Source: Nostoc sp. FACHB-973
GTDB lineage: Bacteria > Cyanobacteriota > Cyanobacteriia > Cyanobacteriales > Nostocaceae
Length of the DNA: 64,000 bases
Direction: 5' to 3'
Assembly: GCF_014698115.1 (NCBI RefSeq)
Contig: NZ_JACJSJ010000023.1
Location: forward strand, 1 to 64,000
Both the position numbers and the translations under genes were made by a program. Of this stretch, positions 1 to 8,659 are shown piece by piece; positions within the stretch are counted from its first letter, which is position 1, and each line of letters opens with the position of its first letter. The notes under the pieces are model-generated. The model saw only the letters and a program-made list of their open reading frames with translations. It did not search any database and was not told the origin of the DNA.

Positions 1-33
1 ACGAGTCAAAAATACTCTTAGACGAGCGCCCAT
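1..33 (-). CDS. Start of a possible IS630-type transposase (partial)
   Basis: An ATG on the minus strand at 33 opens an 11-codon reading frame that runs off the left edge and reads MGARLRVFLTR. From memory this resembles the first residues of helix-turn-helix/IS630-type transposase proteins common in Nostoc-like cyanobacteria. Only 11 residues are visible, so both the gene and its family are tentative. The rest would lie to the left of the window. Confidence 0.35.
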   Translation of the reverse strand, partial: MGARLRVFLTR

Positions 34-469
34 GCTTTAAGTTACCTCGGTAGATGCATTCTCCGTATTTATTTATCTTTACATAGTTAGGTTTTTTTGT
101 GCCTACCTACTTATTCAAATTTATTTGGTAGTCTCATCAGGCTAGATACTATACAAGCTTTTAAACTCATAATTCTATCTAAACTCTAAAGTAATAAAGT
201 AATATGAGCTATTTCGATTTTTTTTCAAAAAGATAAACAAGAATGATTGACAAAATAGTAATTTAAAGGTACGTGTGAGTTTTCAACTTCTAACACTGTT
301 CTAATAAACTCTTGAAGTTATTAAAGAAAGTATTGTACTAAGTATTATTTTTTCCTTACACCCTTGGCTTTCTGCTCCCTCGGCTTTAACAGCTTGTCAT
401 AAGAGAGACAGGAGTATCTATTCTTTGTACAAGAGTAACATAAGTAATACTAAGCCAACTTAGACCTAT
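34..469. other. Intergenic region, no gene seen
   Basis: This AT-rich stretch lies between the possible transposase start at the left edge and the end of the DUF1634 gene. I see no credible reading frame, no strong hairpin plus T-run and no RNA gene. It would hold the promoter of the leftward gene at 33. Confidence 0.5.
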
Positions 470-859
470 CTAAGAATATTCTCCAATGAGACTGTAAATC
501 AGCCCAGCCAGTACAATTAGAGTCACAATTACATAGGTATAATCTTTGAGTCGAACAAAGGCTAACAGAGAAAAAACAACTCTCATAACTGGAGTAGCAA
601 TCAGTAGCAGTAGTCCTAGTTGAATAATGCCTCGGTTACGACCTGATAATATTGATGTTTTTACCCCGGCTGGAGTGCGAAACTCTGCTGGTTCTCCCCG
701 AAAAAACTGGTAATTAGGAACCTCAGTCCCGTGGTGAATTAAGTACAAAATTCCACCCGTTAGAACCAGAACGCTAGCAAGGATGACCCCGACTCTTAAC
801 AGATTGCCAATAAATTGCTCAAAACGCTGCTCAAACTTAGTACGTCTGTTTAGAACCAT
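470..859 (-). CDS. DUF1634 family membrane protein
   Basis: A protein of 129 residues with three hydrophobic segments: about residues 19-42 (VGVILASVLVLTGGILYLIH), 74-95 and 107-124. The size, topology and position directly after a TauE/SafE gene match DUF1634, a small membrane family usually found beside that exporter. Its ATG at 859 is separated by one base from the exporter stop codon, so the two are very likely co-transcribed and translationally coupled. It is probably an accessory subunit of the exporter in the cytoplasmic membrane. No catalytic motif is visible and the molecular role of the family is not established. Confidence 0.75.
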   Translation of the reverse strand: MVLNRRTKFEQRFEQFIGNLLRVGVILASVLVLTGGILYLIHHGTEVPNYQFFRGEPAEFRTPAGVKTSILSGRNRGIIQLGLLLLIATPVMRVVFSLLAFVRLKDYTYVIVTLIVLAGLIYSLIGEYS

Positions 860-860
860 T

Positions 861-1697
861 TTAAAGCCTCCCAGTTAGACCTTTGTAGATCATTTCCAGC
901 GCCAGTACCAAAATCACACCACTGAAAATATTTCGCAAAAGTTGTACCCTGGCTCTGACAAGTACTCGCGCCCCCAATACAGCACCGCACAGTACTCCCA
1001 ACATCACTGGCATTGCTAATCCGGGGTCGATATAACCTCGGTTTAGATATATTCCTGCACTAGCTGCTGCTGTTACTCCAATCATGAAATTGCTGGTAGT
1101 AGTGGAAACTTTGAATGGAATATGCATTATTTGATCCATTGCCAGCACTTTGAGCGCTCCCGAACCAATACCTAGCAAGCCGGAAAGTACACCAGCTATA
1201 AACATTAACCCAAATCCAAAGGGAACACCACGCACGTTGTAAGATTGTTCTCCGGTAGAAGTTGGATAAGTACTATTTAGCTTCAAGCGTGTTGCCAAGG
1301 GATCTGGCGGTAAATTATCGATGTTTTCGAAGTAGGGTTTACGAGATAGGTACGCACTATAAAGTAAAACAATCCCAAACACAATAGCGATCGCCCCAGT
1401 CGAAATCTTTGCTGCTACAATGGCTCCAGCTACAGCGCCAAAGGTCGTTGCTATTTCTAGGAACATTCCTAGCCGCATATTAGTGTAACCTTCCTTTACA
1501 TAAGCAGAAGCTGCTCCACTAGATGTAGCAATCACAGATACTAAGGAAGCACCAATAGCATAGTGAAGATCCACTCTACAAACTACAGCGAGGAAAGGAA
1601 CAATTACTACGCCACCACCTAAGCCTGTCAAAGCTCCTAAAAATCCAGCGCTCAAGGAGCCAAACCATATTAATAGCGAAAAATCCAGAGTATTCAA
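861..1697 (-). CDS. Sulfite exporter TauE/SafE family permease
   Basis: A protein of 278 residues with about eight membrane segments and the glycine-rich repeat motif of TauE/SafE (DUF81) permeases. The motif appears in the N-terminal half (GFLGALTGLGGGVVIVP, about residues 18-34) and again in the C-terminal half (GVLSGLLGIGSGALKV). The family exports sulfur-containing or other small organic anions; the substrate here cannot be read. The start is TTG at 1697, supported by GGAG about 8 bases upstream. There is no in-frame ATG near the N-terminus. It is the first gene of a two-gene unit with the DUF1634 gene. Confidence 0.85.
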   Translation of the reverse strand: MNTLDFSLLIWFGSLSAGFLGALTGLGGGVVIVPFLAVVCRVDLHYAIGASLVSVIATSSGAASAYVKEGYTNMRLGMFLEIATTFGAVAGAIVAAKISTGAIAIVFGIVLLYSAYLSRKPYFENIDNLPPDPLATRLKLNSTYPTSTGEQSYNVRGVPFGFGLMFIAGVLSGLLGIGSGALKVLAMDQIMHIPFKVSTTTSNFMIGVTAAASAGIYLNRGYIDPGLAMPVMLGVLCGAVLGARVLVRARVQLLRNIFSGVILVLALEMIYKGLTGRL

Positions 1698-2086
1698 GGT
1701 TTATTCTCCACTATTTGGTTTTATGGGTAAAAACACCAATTAGTTTCACACTGGTTAGTTGGTTTTACTTTATATTTTTTCATTTATAAAAACAAATATT
1801 TTTTCTTATTGAATTAATAAAAATTTTTAATCATTTTTATATAAAGCATTGAAAAAACTGTCAAAATGAAAAATCATTTATAGTCTATTCCGCTAAATTT
1901 TTCTCAAATTTATAAAACAGATATTTAAGCAGCTAAACTACTGTAAGTCATCGTCATTTTGAGGGGTTATTACTGTAAAAGTTCTTCCCCTATCTAACTC
2001 ACTTTGTTATAAGAAACCTGATGGGAAAGTTATTTTTCTAAAAAAATGTAGTATTATCTATTTTTTAATACAGAAATATTATCACA
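1698..2086. promoter_or_regulatory. Divergent promoter region between exporter and response regulator
   Basis: A very AT-rich gap of about 390 bases between two divergently transcribed genes, so promoters for both must lie here. A run such as TAGTATTATC near 2049-2058 could serve as a -10 region for the rightward regulator gene. No clear operator palindrome stands out. Confidence 0.4.
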
Positions 2087-2788
2087 ATGCGTATTTTGGT
2101 AGTCGAAGATGATGTTCAACTAGCAGAGATGCTGATGGAGGCCCTGACTGACCGTCAATATGTGGTAGATATAGCCCAAGATGGAGAGGAAGCATGGGAT
2201 TGCATCAAAGTATTGGAATATGATTTAGTGGTGCTAGATATTACTTTACCCAAGCTAGATGGTGTAAGTTTTTGTCAACGGTTGCGATCGCCTACATCAA
2301 GGCATAGTTTATCACGCAACATTACAATACCTGTACTCATGTTAACAGCACGCGATACCCTTGGTGACAAAATTACTGGGTTGGATGCTGGAGCAGATGA
2401 TTATATGGTTAAACCTTTTGAAATGCCAGAGTTAATGGCTCGTGTTCGCGCACTATTGCGGCGCAATAGTGCCGCAACATCTTCTTCAGATTTTGGTTGG
2501 GGTAGTTTGCGTTTAAATTCCAGCACTTATGAAGTCACTTATGCTGAACAGCCTTTACACCTAACACCTAAAGAATTTGCTCTTTTAGAACTAATGGTTT
2601 CTAGCGGTCGGCGGGTGCTAAGTCGAGCCGGAATTATTGAGCGCATTTGGTCACTTGATGACCCTCCCAGCGAGGAAACTGTTAAGTCTCACATTAAAAG
2701 TTTACGGTATAAACTTAAAGACGTAGGTGCTGCTGATGATTTTATTGAGACAGTTCATGGATTGGGCTATCGCTTAAAGCAGCTTTAG
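2087..2788 (+). CDS. OmpR/PhoB-type response regulator
   Basis: A protein of 233 residues. The N-terminal receiver domain (about 1-120) has acidic residues D8/D9, the phospho-acceptor D51 in VVLDITLP, and the conserved lysine in DDYMVKPF. The C-terminal part (about 130-231) is a winged-helix DNA-binding domain ending in the usual ETVHGLGYRL. It is a phosphorylation-controlled transcription factor. No histidine kinase is adjacent, so it is an orphan regulator here. It resembles the first half of the large regulator at 49421-51238 (same linker and ERIWSLDDPPSEETVKSHIKSL-type helix), which suggests a shared ancestor. ATG start. A strong terminator follows at 2894. Confidence 0.9.
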   Translation: MRILVVEDDVQLAEMLMEALTDRQYVVDIAQDGEEAWDCIKVLEYDLVVLDITLPKLDGVSFCQRLRSPTSRHSLSRNITIPVLMLTARDTLGDKITGLDAGADDYMVKPFEMPELMARVRALLRRNSAATSSSDFGWGSLRLNSSTYEVTYAEQPLHLTPKEFALLELMVSSGRRVLSRAGIIERIWSLDDPPSEETVKSHIKSLRYKLKDVGAADDFIETVHGLGYRLKQL

Positions 2789-2893
2789 GAAAATACCCGA
2801 TTTCTACCCGATATTTACCTCTTATCTTTACAACTGATTGTTAGATTACAATTACTGAAGTTAACCTCTTCTTTTACACTAGAACACTATTAG

Positions 2894-2938
2894 TTCTCCA
2901 AATCAATTTAATTATTGACTTGGAGAATTTTAATTTTT
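2894..2938 (+). terminator. Rho-independent terminator after response regulator
   Basis: A hairpin about 105 bases past the stop codon. Arm TTCTCCAAATCAAT pairs with ATTGACTTGGAGAA (13 of 14 positions, one A/C mismatch), with a six-base loop TTAATT, followed by the T-rich run TTTTAATTTTT. This is the best intrinsic terminator in the window. Confidence 0.75.
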
Positions 2939-3013
2939 ATCTAAAAGCAATTAGTAAACCAGCTTTTTAAATGTCGAGAATTCATTATTTGATTCTCTTG
3001 CAAATAATCAAAA

Positions 3014-3217
3014 GGTGCATTACATTTCATTAACCCTCTTTTGTCACTTTCAGAAAACAATAATCGAAGCAACATTCTGAAACTTTTATGTAGTCGAGCT
3101 TTGAGCTTTTATTTTCTAACAGTAACTCAAGTTTGTAGCCAAAACCTGGAGATGGAAGCCCTGAAAGGCTTTCAGCGATTGGGTTCTACCAAAGTGACAA
3201 AAGAGGGTTAATGCACC
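3014..3217. mobile_element. MITE-like element with 27-bp terminal inverted repeats
   Basis: The right end 3191-3217 (AAAGTGACAAAAGAGGG...) is the exact reverse complement of the left end 3014-3050, except that the left copy carries an extra 10 bases (CATTTCATTA) after GGTGCATTA. The interior of about 140 bases has no open frame of note. A short non-coding segment bounded by long inverted repeats fits a miniature inverted-repeat element or the collapsed remains of an insertion sequence. I could not identify the parent transposon or a clear target duplication. Confidence 0.55.
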
Positions 3218-3296
3218 CTACAAGATCAGCGATCGCACTCACCATCGTTTTTTTAAAGTTATAATATTAATTGAACTAAACATCGTGTTTTAATGT

Positions 3297-4232
3297 ATGA
3301 CAGATCATCAACATTTCGTAACCCAGGCAGTACTCAGAAATTTTTCTTCATCAGAAAAGAAAAATAAAATATTTGTCATTCTTCACATCAAGAACCAACT
3401 TACAATAAAATCAAATCCCATAAATAGAACATTTGAACAAAATAAATATTTCACAACTAATGAAGAAAATTATGATTCATGGTTTAAAGAGATCGATGAT
3501 CAATCTTCATCTATAATAGCCTCAATTATTAAAAATGGTGTAGAAAACTTGAACCTTCAGGAACGAGAAAAAATCAATGAATTCATGGCATTTCAATGGC
3601 TTAGATGTATCGGAATCAGAAATCAATCAATTTTGTATTCTGAAATCTTTGAAGTGTACAAAAAAGATTATTTAGAACTTAAACAAGAAATCCATGATCT
3701 TGATAAGCAAAAAAAAATCTCTCTAGATGACCTCAAAAATGACCCGCGTTGGTCGTATTTTAAATATTTAGATAAAATGTTAGGAGAGGATTGGATTAAA
3801 AATATTCATGCTAATCTGTTTACAGATATTCAATTTTTAATCCAAAAACTCAATAATTTAACATTAAGTAGTATTAGTCCAAAGTCATTAAATAAAGAAT
3901 ATGAATACGTTATTAGTGGTTCCCCAGTTTTATATAATGTTTGGGAACCTGAATTCTATTTTCCTATAAGTCCAACTAATTGCTTAAGATTTCATTCTAT
4001 TGACAGTAATTTATCTCCACTGGATTCTAGGTTTCTTAATGAACTACAATTCATTAATGGTGGAGGTTATAATGGTTGCCGTGTTGCTGCTAGACATCAC
4101 GAAACTTTAGAATATCTTAAAAATACTCCATTACAATACTTTGAAATACAAAATTTAGAAGATTCTTTTTGGAAACACCTTTTTCTTGAAATGTATAAAA
4201 AAAATCAAGAAGCTAAAAAAGTTAGTGGTTAG
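3297..4232 (+). CDS. DUF4238-like protein of unknown function
   Basis: A protein of 311 residues, soluble, with no signal peptide or membrane segment. The N-terminus (DHQHFVTQAVLRNFS) and the following spacing resemble the H-x-x-(P/T)Q-x-x-L-x-x-F opening of DUF4238 proteins, whose function is unknown. A conserved-looking region lies near 60-120 (FEQNKYFTTNEENYDSWF and EKINEFMAFQWLRC). Base composition is visibly poorer in G+C than in neighbouring genes and it follows a MITE-like element directly, so it may be laterally acquired. ATG start. It stands alone on the plus strand between minus-strand or distant genes. The family call rests on the N-terminal motif only. Confidence 0.6.
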   Translation: MTDHQHFVTQAVLRNFSSSEKKNKIFVILHIKNQLTIKSNPINRTFEQNKYFTTNEENYDSWFKEIDDQSSSIIASIIKNGVENLNLQEREKINEFMAFQWLRCIGIRNQSILYSEIFEVYKKDYLELKQEIHDLDKQKKISLDDLKNDPRWSYFKYLDKMLGEDWIKNIHANLFTDIQFLIQKLNNLTLSSISPKSLNKEYEYVISGSPVLYNVWEPEFYFPISPTNCLRFHSIDSNLSPLDSRFLNELQFINGGGYNGCRVAARHHETLEYLKNTPLQYFEIQNLEDSFWKHLFLEMYKKNQEAKKVSG

Positions 4233-4260
4233 TGCGATCACTGAATCTTGTAGGTTAAGT

Positions 4261-4302
4261 GCGATCGCCTAAAAATCACGACTCACAGTAATAGCGATCG
4301 CC
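4261..4302. repeat. HIP1-containing dispersed repeat, copy 1
   Basis: A unit reading GCGATCGCCTAAAAATCACG followed by ACTCACAGTAATAGCGATCG. It recurs almost unchanged at 5043-5080 and 5101-5141. Its right end reaches the stop codon of the nuclease-like gene at 4302-4304. Confidence 0.7.
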
Positions 4303-4943
4303 TAACTCCTCAAATCGCCAATATAAGCCCCAATTTGTTTAAGTCCCTGCAAAACTTGGATACGTTCTGATGTATTTTCAAGTAACCGATAAGTATTGGA
4401 TCTAGTATATTGAGGGATATTTTGGTGGCGATCGCATTTCAAAAACAATACTTCTCTTCCGTTTGTAACCATTGCATAACAACTTGACTGTAAGTTGGGA
4501 GCGCTCAACAAATAAGTAAGTGCTTGGGGAATTCCCGCCGTAACGTCTAGTCTTGCAGGCTTTGACTCGATTACCAAAATCCAAAAACTATCTTGAATCA
4601 CCAAAATATCAATCCTGCCTTGAACTGCAATAGCATTAGCTTCGTCTGCAACTTCGATATTGGTACTTACTTCTGCTTTTACCAAAAAAGGAAACTGATA
4701 GAAACCTGCTAAATCTAGCAATGGTGATATAACTACAAGCTTAACAATTTCTTCGAGAGGTGGTTCTTCTTGACTGAGATAGGTATAGTTTCGAGTGAGG
4801 CGATCTAGTCCTTGTAGTTCCGCTTCGGTTAGAGTCGGCGCATTATTTAACCATTCATCAAAAAAGCGATCGCTAGAGTCGAGTCTCAAGCCAAAAGTTT
4901 GACGGAGAGCGCCAAGGGTAAGGCTACTAGCATTTGTAATCAC
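4302..4943 (-). CDS. PD-(D/E)XK nuclease-like protein (HsdR_N type)
   Basis: A protein of 213 residues. The central part reads GRIDILVIQ...FWILVIESKP, giving the spaced acidic-acidic-lysine set D112, E126 and K128 of the PD-(D/E)XK nuclease fold. The arrangement is like the N-terminal domain of type I restriction subunit R and its many stand-alone cyanobacterial relatives. No methylase, specificity or helicase gene is adjacent, so a restriction role is not shown. The apparent start is GTG at 4943 with no clear ribosome site, so the true start is uncertain. The stop codon lies at the edge of a dispersed repeat, suggesting that the 3' end was shaped by repeat insertion. Confidence 0.7.
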   Translation of the reverse strand: MITNASSLTLGALRQTFGLRLDSSDRFFDEWLNNAPTLTEAELQGLDRLTRNYTYLSQEEPPLEEIVKLVVISPLLDLAGFYQFPFLVKAEVSTNIEVADEANAIAVQGRIDILVIQDSFWILVIESKPARLDVTAGIPQALTYLLSAPNLQSSCYAMVTNGREVLFLKCDRHQNIPQYTRSNTYRLLENTSERIQVLQGLKQIGAYIGDLRS

Positions 4944-5042
4944 GGTTAAATTCTTGTAGTAATTACATGAAGTTTAAAAGTCTAGATATTTGATCTAGCC
5001 TCCAATACCTAATATACGATATATTAAGAGCAAAAGAGAGAT

Positions 5043-5080
5043 AGCCTAAAAATCACGACTCACAGTAATAGAGATCGCCT
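5043..5080. repeat. HIP1-containing dispersed repeat, copy 2
   Basis: Matches copy 1 through GCCTAAAAATCACGACTCAC and on to AGTAATAG; the second HIP1 site is altered to GAGATCGC. It lies upstream of the nuclease-like gene. Confidence 0.7.
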
Positions 5081-5100
5081 TTAAAAGATAGATTGTTGAG

Positions 5101-5141
5101 GCGATCGCCTAAAAATTACGACTCACAGGAATAGCGATCGC
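5101..5141. repeat. HIP1-containing dispersed repeat, copy 3
   Basis: Matches copy 1 with two or three changes (ATTACG for ATCACG, CAGGAAT for CAGTAAT). It is separated from copy 2 by about 20 bases, so the two form a near-tandem pair. Confidence 0.7.
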
Positions 5142-5201
5142 AACCCATTCCAAATTAACTCTATCGCACTTTGGAAATCCAGGAGTAGCCTTAGCTAATA
5201 T

Positions 5202-7535
5202 CTAAAGTTTAGGATAGGCAATCCTTTGGTGATGAAATTGCTGCCAAACCTGGACAAAAATATGAGCAATTTGAGACATCTCTGCCCGTGTTAACCCTGA
5301 ATCTACCAACTGATTATCCTGCCAACGTGCTTTCAGGATTTTATTTACCATTGCCAGTGCTGCTTCTGGGGTTGCGTCTTTGAGGGAGCGTAATGCCGCC
5401 TCACAAGCATCAGCCAATATAGCAATCCCCGTTTCTTTGGATTGGGGAATGGGGCCGTCATAGCGGAAATCTGATTCGTGTAAAACTTTTTCAGGATTTT
5501 GTTGCTGTTGCTGTGCTTGTTGGTAGAAATATGCAATTAAAATGGTTCCTTGATGTTCGGGAATAAATGCCTGAATAGCGCTCGGTAGCTTGTGTTGACG
5601 AGCCATTACTAACCCTTCGCTCACATGCTTTTTGATAATTTCGGCACTTTTCCAGGGATCATTAATCACATCGTGTTTATTAATACCTCCCATTTGATTT
5701 TCAATAAATCCTAGAGGGTCATGCATTTTACCAATGTCATGATAGAGAACCCCAGCCCTAACCAGTTCCACATTACAACTTAATGCTCGTGCCGCAGCTT
5801 CTGCTAGAGTAGCGACAAACAGTGTGTGCTGGAAAGTTCCCGGAGCTTCATTAGCTAGGCGTTTTAATAAAGGTCGGTTGGGATTGGACAATTCAGCCAG
5901 ACGAATAGGCGTGACTAGATCGAATAAAGCTTCTAGGTAGGGGCTTAAACCTAGTGCTAAGATGCTCCAAACTAACCCTGCTAAACCGTTGAGGACGGCT
6001 GCACCCAGCACAGCATACCAAAGGGGTGCGATCGCAGTGTTGACCAACAAATAAACTACTCCCTGCGTCAACCCAATTAAGATTCCCAAGGTAGCTAATT
6101 CCTCTCGCGTTCGCAGTGCTTCTCTACCAGGGTATCGCCATTGTCCCGCCATCAATCCGCCAAGAATTCCGCCAGCTGCACTAGGTACTAAATAATGCCA
6201 GCTAAGTTCCGTTCCCATTGAGAGCAATATCGTTAGTAACCCCATAACAGTACCTCCGATCGCAGTACCGTAGAAGCTACCAACAAGCAAACCAATAGCA
6301 GGTAAGCCTGTAAATGATTTGGTCAAGATTATTAGCAACGGCGCACTGAGAGTAAGGAGCAGTATCAAGAGATAATCGCTTGGTCGTAATTTGGCGTAAA
6401 TCCTTCGTTCTACCAGTTTGAAAACAGCCACAGCCAATCCCACCATCCCACTAAAACGAATCAGATGCAGCCAATCGATTCCGCGTTGACTCAAGTGAAA
6501 GTGGTCTAATAGAACAAAATCAGCCTGGGTAATTTTTGCTCCAGCCTGAACGATAACTTCACCTTTTTGGATGCTGACGATCGCCGGTTCTACTGCTTCG
6601 GCTGCTTGTTCTGCAATCAGCTTGGTTTGCTCAATATCTTTAATTAGATTAGGTGCAATGGCCGCTGATAGCAATCGCCTTGCTAAAGGTTGTGCTGTTT
6701 CTGGCATAGAAACACTCACCTGCATCCCGATTGCATAGTTCAGGTTCGTTTTGGATAATCCTGGATAAATGCCCTGTGCTAACATTCGGTCTAAAGTTTG
6801 ACGCACTTGGATTTGAGTTTTTTGCCAATCTGTATCAGACAGGTTTAAGAAAGTGGCATCGTAAAGGGTTTCGGGTTGAGCATAGACGCTTTGCGTGTTG
6901 TCTTTAGACATCGCGCTCAGGGCTTTTAGGCTGATATTATAGCGCTGACGAGCTTGGGCGATCGCTTTTAATAGTTGAGCAAAAGCTTGGGAGGAGTTAG
7001 ACTCTCGGTAAGTTCGCAGTTTTTTCACTGCTAGCTGCTGGGCAGAATTTAAACCAGTCAGATTGCTATTTTTATTCAAACCTCGTAATACTTGCTGCCA
7101 TTGAGGTTCTGGTGCTTGTCGCAGGTAAGTTTGTGTAGCAGTGGACAACACTGAAGTCTTAACAAAGGGAAAATTGCCCAAATTTTCGCGGATTTGATTG
7201 CCTTTTGTGAATAATTGCTGGAGATTTTGGTGAATTTGCTCATTAATTACTGGGTCGTCAACCCAGACTGCTGAAGCACCGCTACGAGCCTCCCTGCGTC
7301 TTTCTTCTGTTGTTTTTACATCTTCAACATTGGCTGAACTTGGTGCGGTAAGCGTTTGGGAAGCTATCTTACCTACATCCAGTTTTGGTTGGTTATAAAA
7401 ACGGTAGCCTAGTCCACTGGAGAGAGATAGTACGACAAACACAAATATCCCAATAGAATATAGACGATTTTTTAGATGCGATCGCTTACTCTTCTTAGGT
7501 CTAGTTTGCCTATAATCCCTACGAAATAAACTCAA
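5202..7535 (-). CDS. 7TM-HD cyclic-di-AMP phosphodiesterase, PgpH-like
   Basis: A protein of 777 residues. After one N-terminal membrane segment (about 23-43) comes a large extracytoplasmic 7TMR-HDED-type domain (about 45-340). A cluster of roughly seven membrane helices follows (about 345-540), then a cytoplasmic HD domain. The metal-binding HD pair is H599-D600 in VLYHDIGKM, preceded by HTLFVATLAEAAA and followed by EHQGT. This architecture is that of PgpH, which hydrolyses c-di-AMP in Firmicutes; cyanobacteria make c-di-AMP, so the same activity is a reasonable inference. The start is TTG at 7535, supported by GGGGGTGA just upstream. Transcribed alone. Confidence 0.85.
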   Translation of the reverse strand: MSLFRRDYRQTRPKKSKRSHLKNRLYSIGIFVFVVLSLSSGLGYRFYNQPKLDVGKIASQTLTAPSSANVEDVKTTEERRREARSGASAVWVDDPVINEQIHQNLQQLFTKGNQIRENLGNFPFVKTSVLSTATQTYLRQAPEPQWQQVLRGLNKNSNLTGLNSAQQLAVKKLRTYRESNSSQAFAQLLKAIAQARQRYNISLKALSAMSKDNTQSVYAQPETLYDATFLNLSDTDWQKTQIQVRQTLDRMLAQGIYPGLSKTNLNYAIGMQVSVSMPETAQPLARRLLSAAIAPNLIKDIEQTKLIAEQAAEAVEPAIVSIQKGEVIVQAGAKITQADFVLLDHFHLSQRGIDWLHLIRFSGMVGLAVAVFKLVERRIYAKLRPSDYLLILLLTLSAPLLIILTKSFTGLPAIGLLVGSFYGTAIGGTVMGLLTILLSMGTELSWHYLVPSAAGGILGGLMAGQWRYPGREALRTREELATLGILIGLTQGVVYLLVNTAIAPLWYAVLGAAVLNGLAGLVWSILALGLSPYLEALFDLVTPIRLAELSNPNRPLLKRLANEAPGTFQHTLFVATLAEAAARALSCNVELVRAGVLYHDIGKMHDPLGFIENQMGGINKHDVINDPWKSAEIIKKHVSEGLVMARQHKLPSAIQAFIPEHQGTILIAYFYQQAQQQQQNPEKVLHESDFRYDGPIPQSKETGIAILADACEAALRSLKDATPEAALAMVNKILKARWQDNQLVDSGLTRAEMSQIAHIFVQVWQQFHHQRIAYPKL

Positions 7536-7687
7536 ACATCACCCCCAAAAACTACACCACTATAGTGCTTGTTCATTATACTTGGCGGAATATTGCTTTG
7601 GCTGCACTTTGACGATCAAAATTCACAACATAAGCAATATTGACAAAAGCAAAAGTAGGATTGCTATACTTATTTGAGTAACTTATA

Positions 7688-8584
7688 CTACTGTCGTCGC
7701 CGAAGCATATTAGTTAAAAGACTTAGTAACAATAATGTAAAAATAACTGTAACAAAAGATATCCAGTTAAATTCAATACTAAATCTTTTTGTGTTATTTA
7801 TCCACCGGAAAATCCAGAAAGAATTATTACCGATAATAAATGAAGGAACTTCTAAGGTTTTCAATACTGGTATTAGTAAAAAGCTAGAAATCAGCACCAA
7901 TGCCAAAGACATAAAAGCGAGGTTTAACAAAGCTTTTACACCTGAGAGAGGTTTATTTTTATCAGTTCTAGCAAAAGGAAGCTCTCGGCGAGTCACACTA
8001 GGAGGTGCGTAAATTGCTATACCTTCTTCCCTATCTTCGACTCGAATTGACTGCGGACAGCGTAGCAATTGTACTGCTATCCAGATATCGCCAATTGCAC
8101 CGCCTGTATTGAATGCAATTACCCAAATTAAACAACTTGCTTGGGGGAAAATTGCTAGCAGTAATAAACATACAATATCAAGGACTACCAATGGTGCTAA
8201 CCCAATCATAATAAAAGCATTACGACGAAAAAATTCACCTGGTGAAGTGGCGTAAGCAAGAGGTAAGAAATATTTAACTTTCAATCCATAACGCGGTGAA
8301 CCACCAAAGGCAGCAAACGCAATTCCATGCACCAATTCATGAACAATAGTAGTTATACAAATAATAGTAAGCAAAACTAAAAAAGCAATAATTCCTCGCC
8401 AAGCTCCATCTCCAGAACTTTCTACACTAAAAATTACTGTTTGTTCGTGAATGATGGCATAATACCAACTTGCACCTGCTGCTGCCAATATTAACAATAA
8501 TGAACCTAAAGTAGTCCAAATTAGTGATATTTCTGGAGTTACACGAAATACATAGATTGGCTCATTTCGAGTTGCTATATTCAT
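7688..8584 (-). CDS. DUF3267-like membrane zinc metalloprotease homologue
   Basis: A protein of 298 residues with about six membrane segments. The HExxH zinc motif HELVH occupies residues 82-86 (IVHELVHGIAFAAFGG) inside a hydrophobic stretch, as in DUF3267 and M50-like intramembrane proteins. A further NTGGAIGDIW region (about 159-169) may supply the third ligand. Family members are predicted membrane-embedded proteases or chaperones; no substrate is known. ATG start. It lies 75 bases upstream of the DUF1400 hydrolase gene on the same strand, but a link in function is not evident. Confidence 0.7.
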   Translation of the reverse strand: MNIATRNEPIYVFRVTPEISLIWTTLGSLLLILAAAGASWYYAIIHEQTVIFSVESSGDGAWRGIIAFLVLLTIICITTIVHELVHGIAFAAFGGSPRYGLKVKYFLPLAYATSPGEFFRRNAFIMIGLAPLVVLDIVCLLLLAIFPQASCLIWVIAFNTGGAIGDIWIAVQLLRCPQSIRVEDREEGIAIYAPPSVTRRELPFARTDKNKPLSGVKALLNLAFMSLALVLISSFLLIPVLKTLEVPSFIIGNNSFWIFRWINNTKRFSIEFNWISFVTVIFTLLLLSLLTNMLRRRQ

Positions 8585-8659
8585 AATTACTGCTAATTAT
8601 CAACACTTATTTTTTAGATTAATAATATTTAGTGTTTTTCCATCACTCTATAGGTTGAT

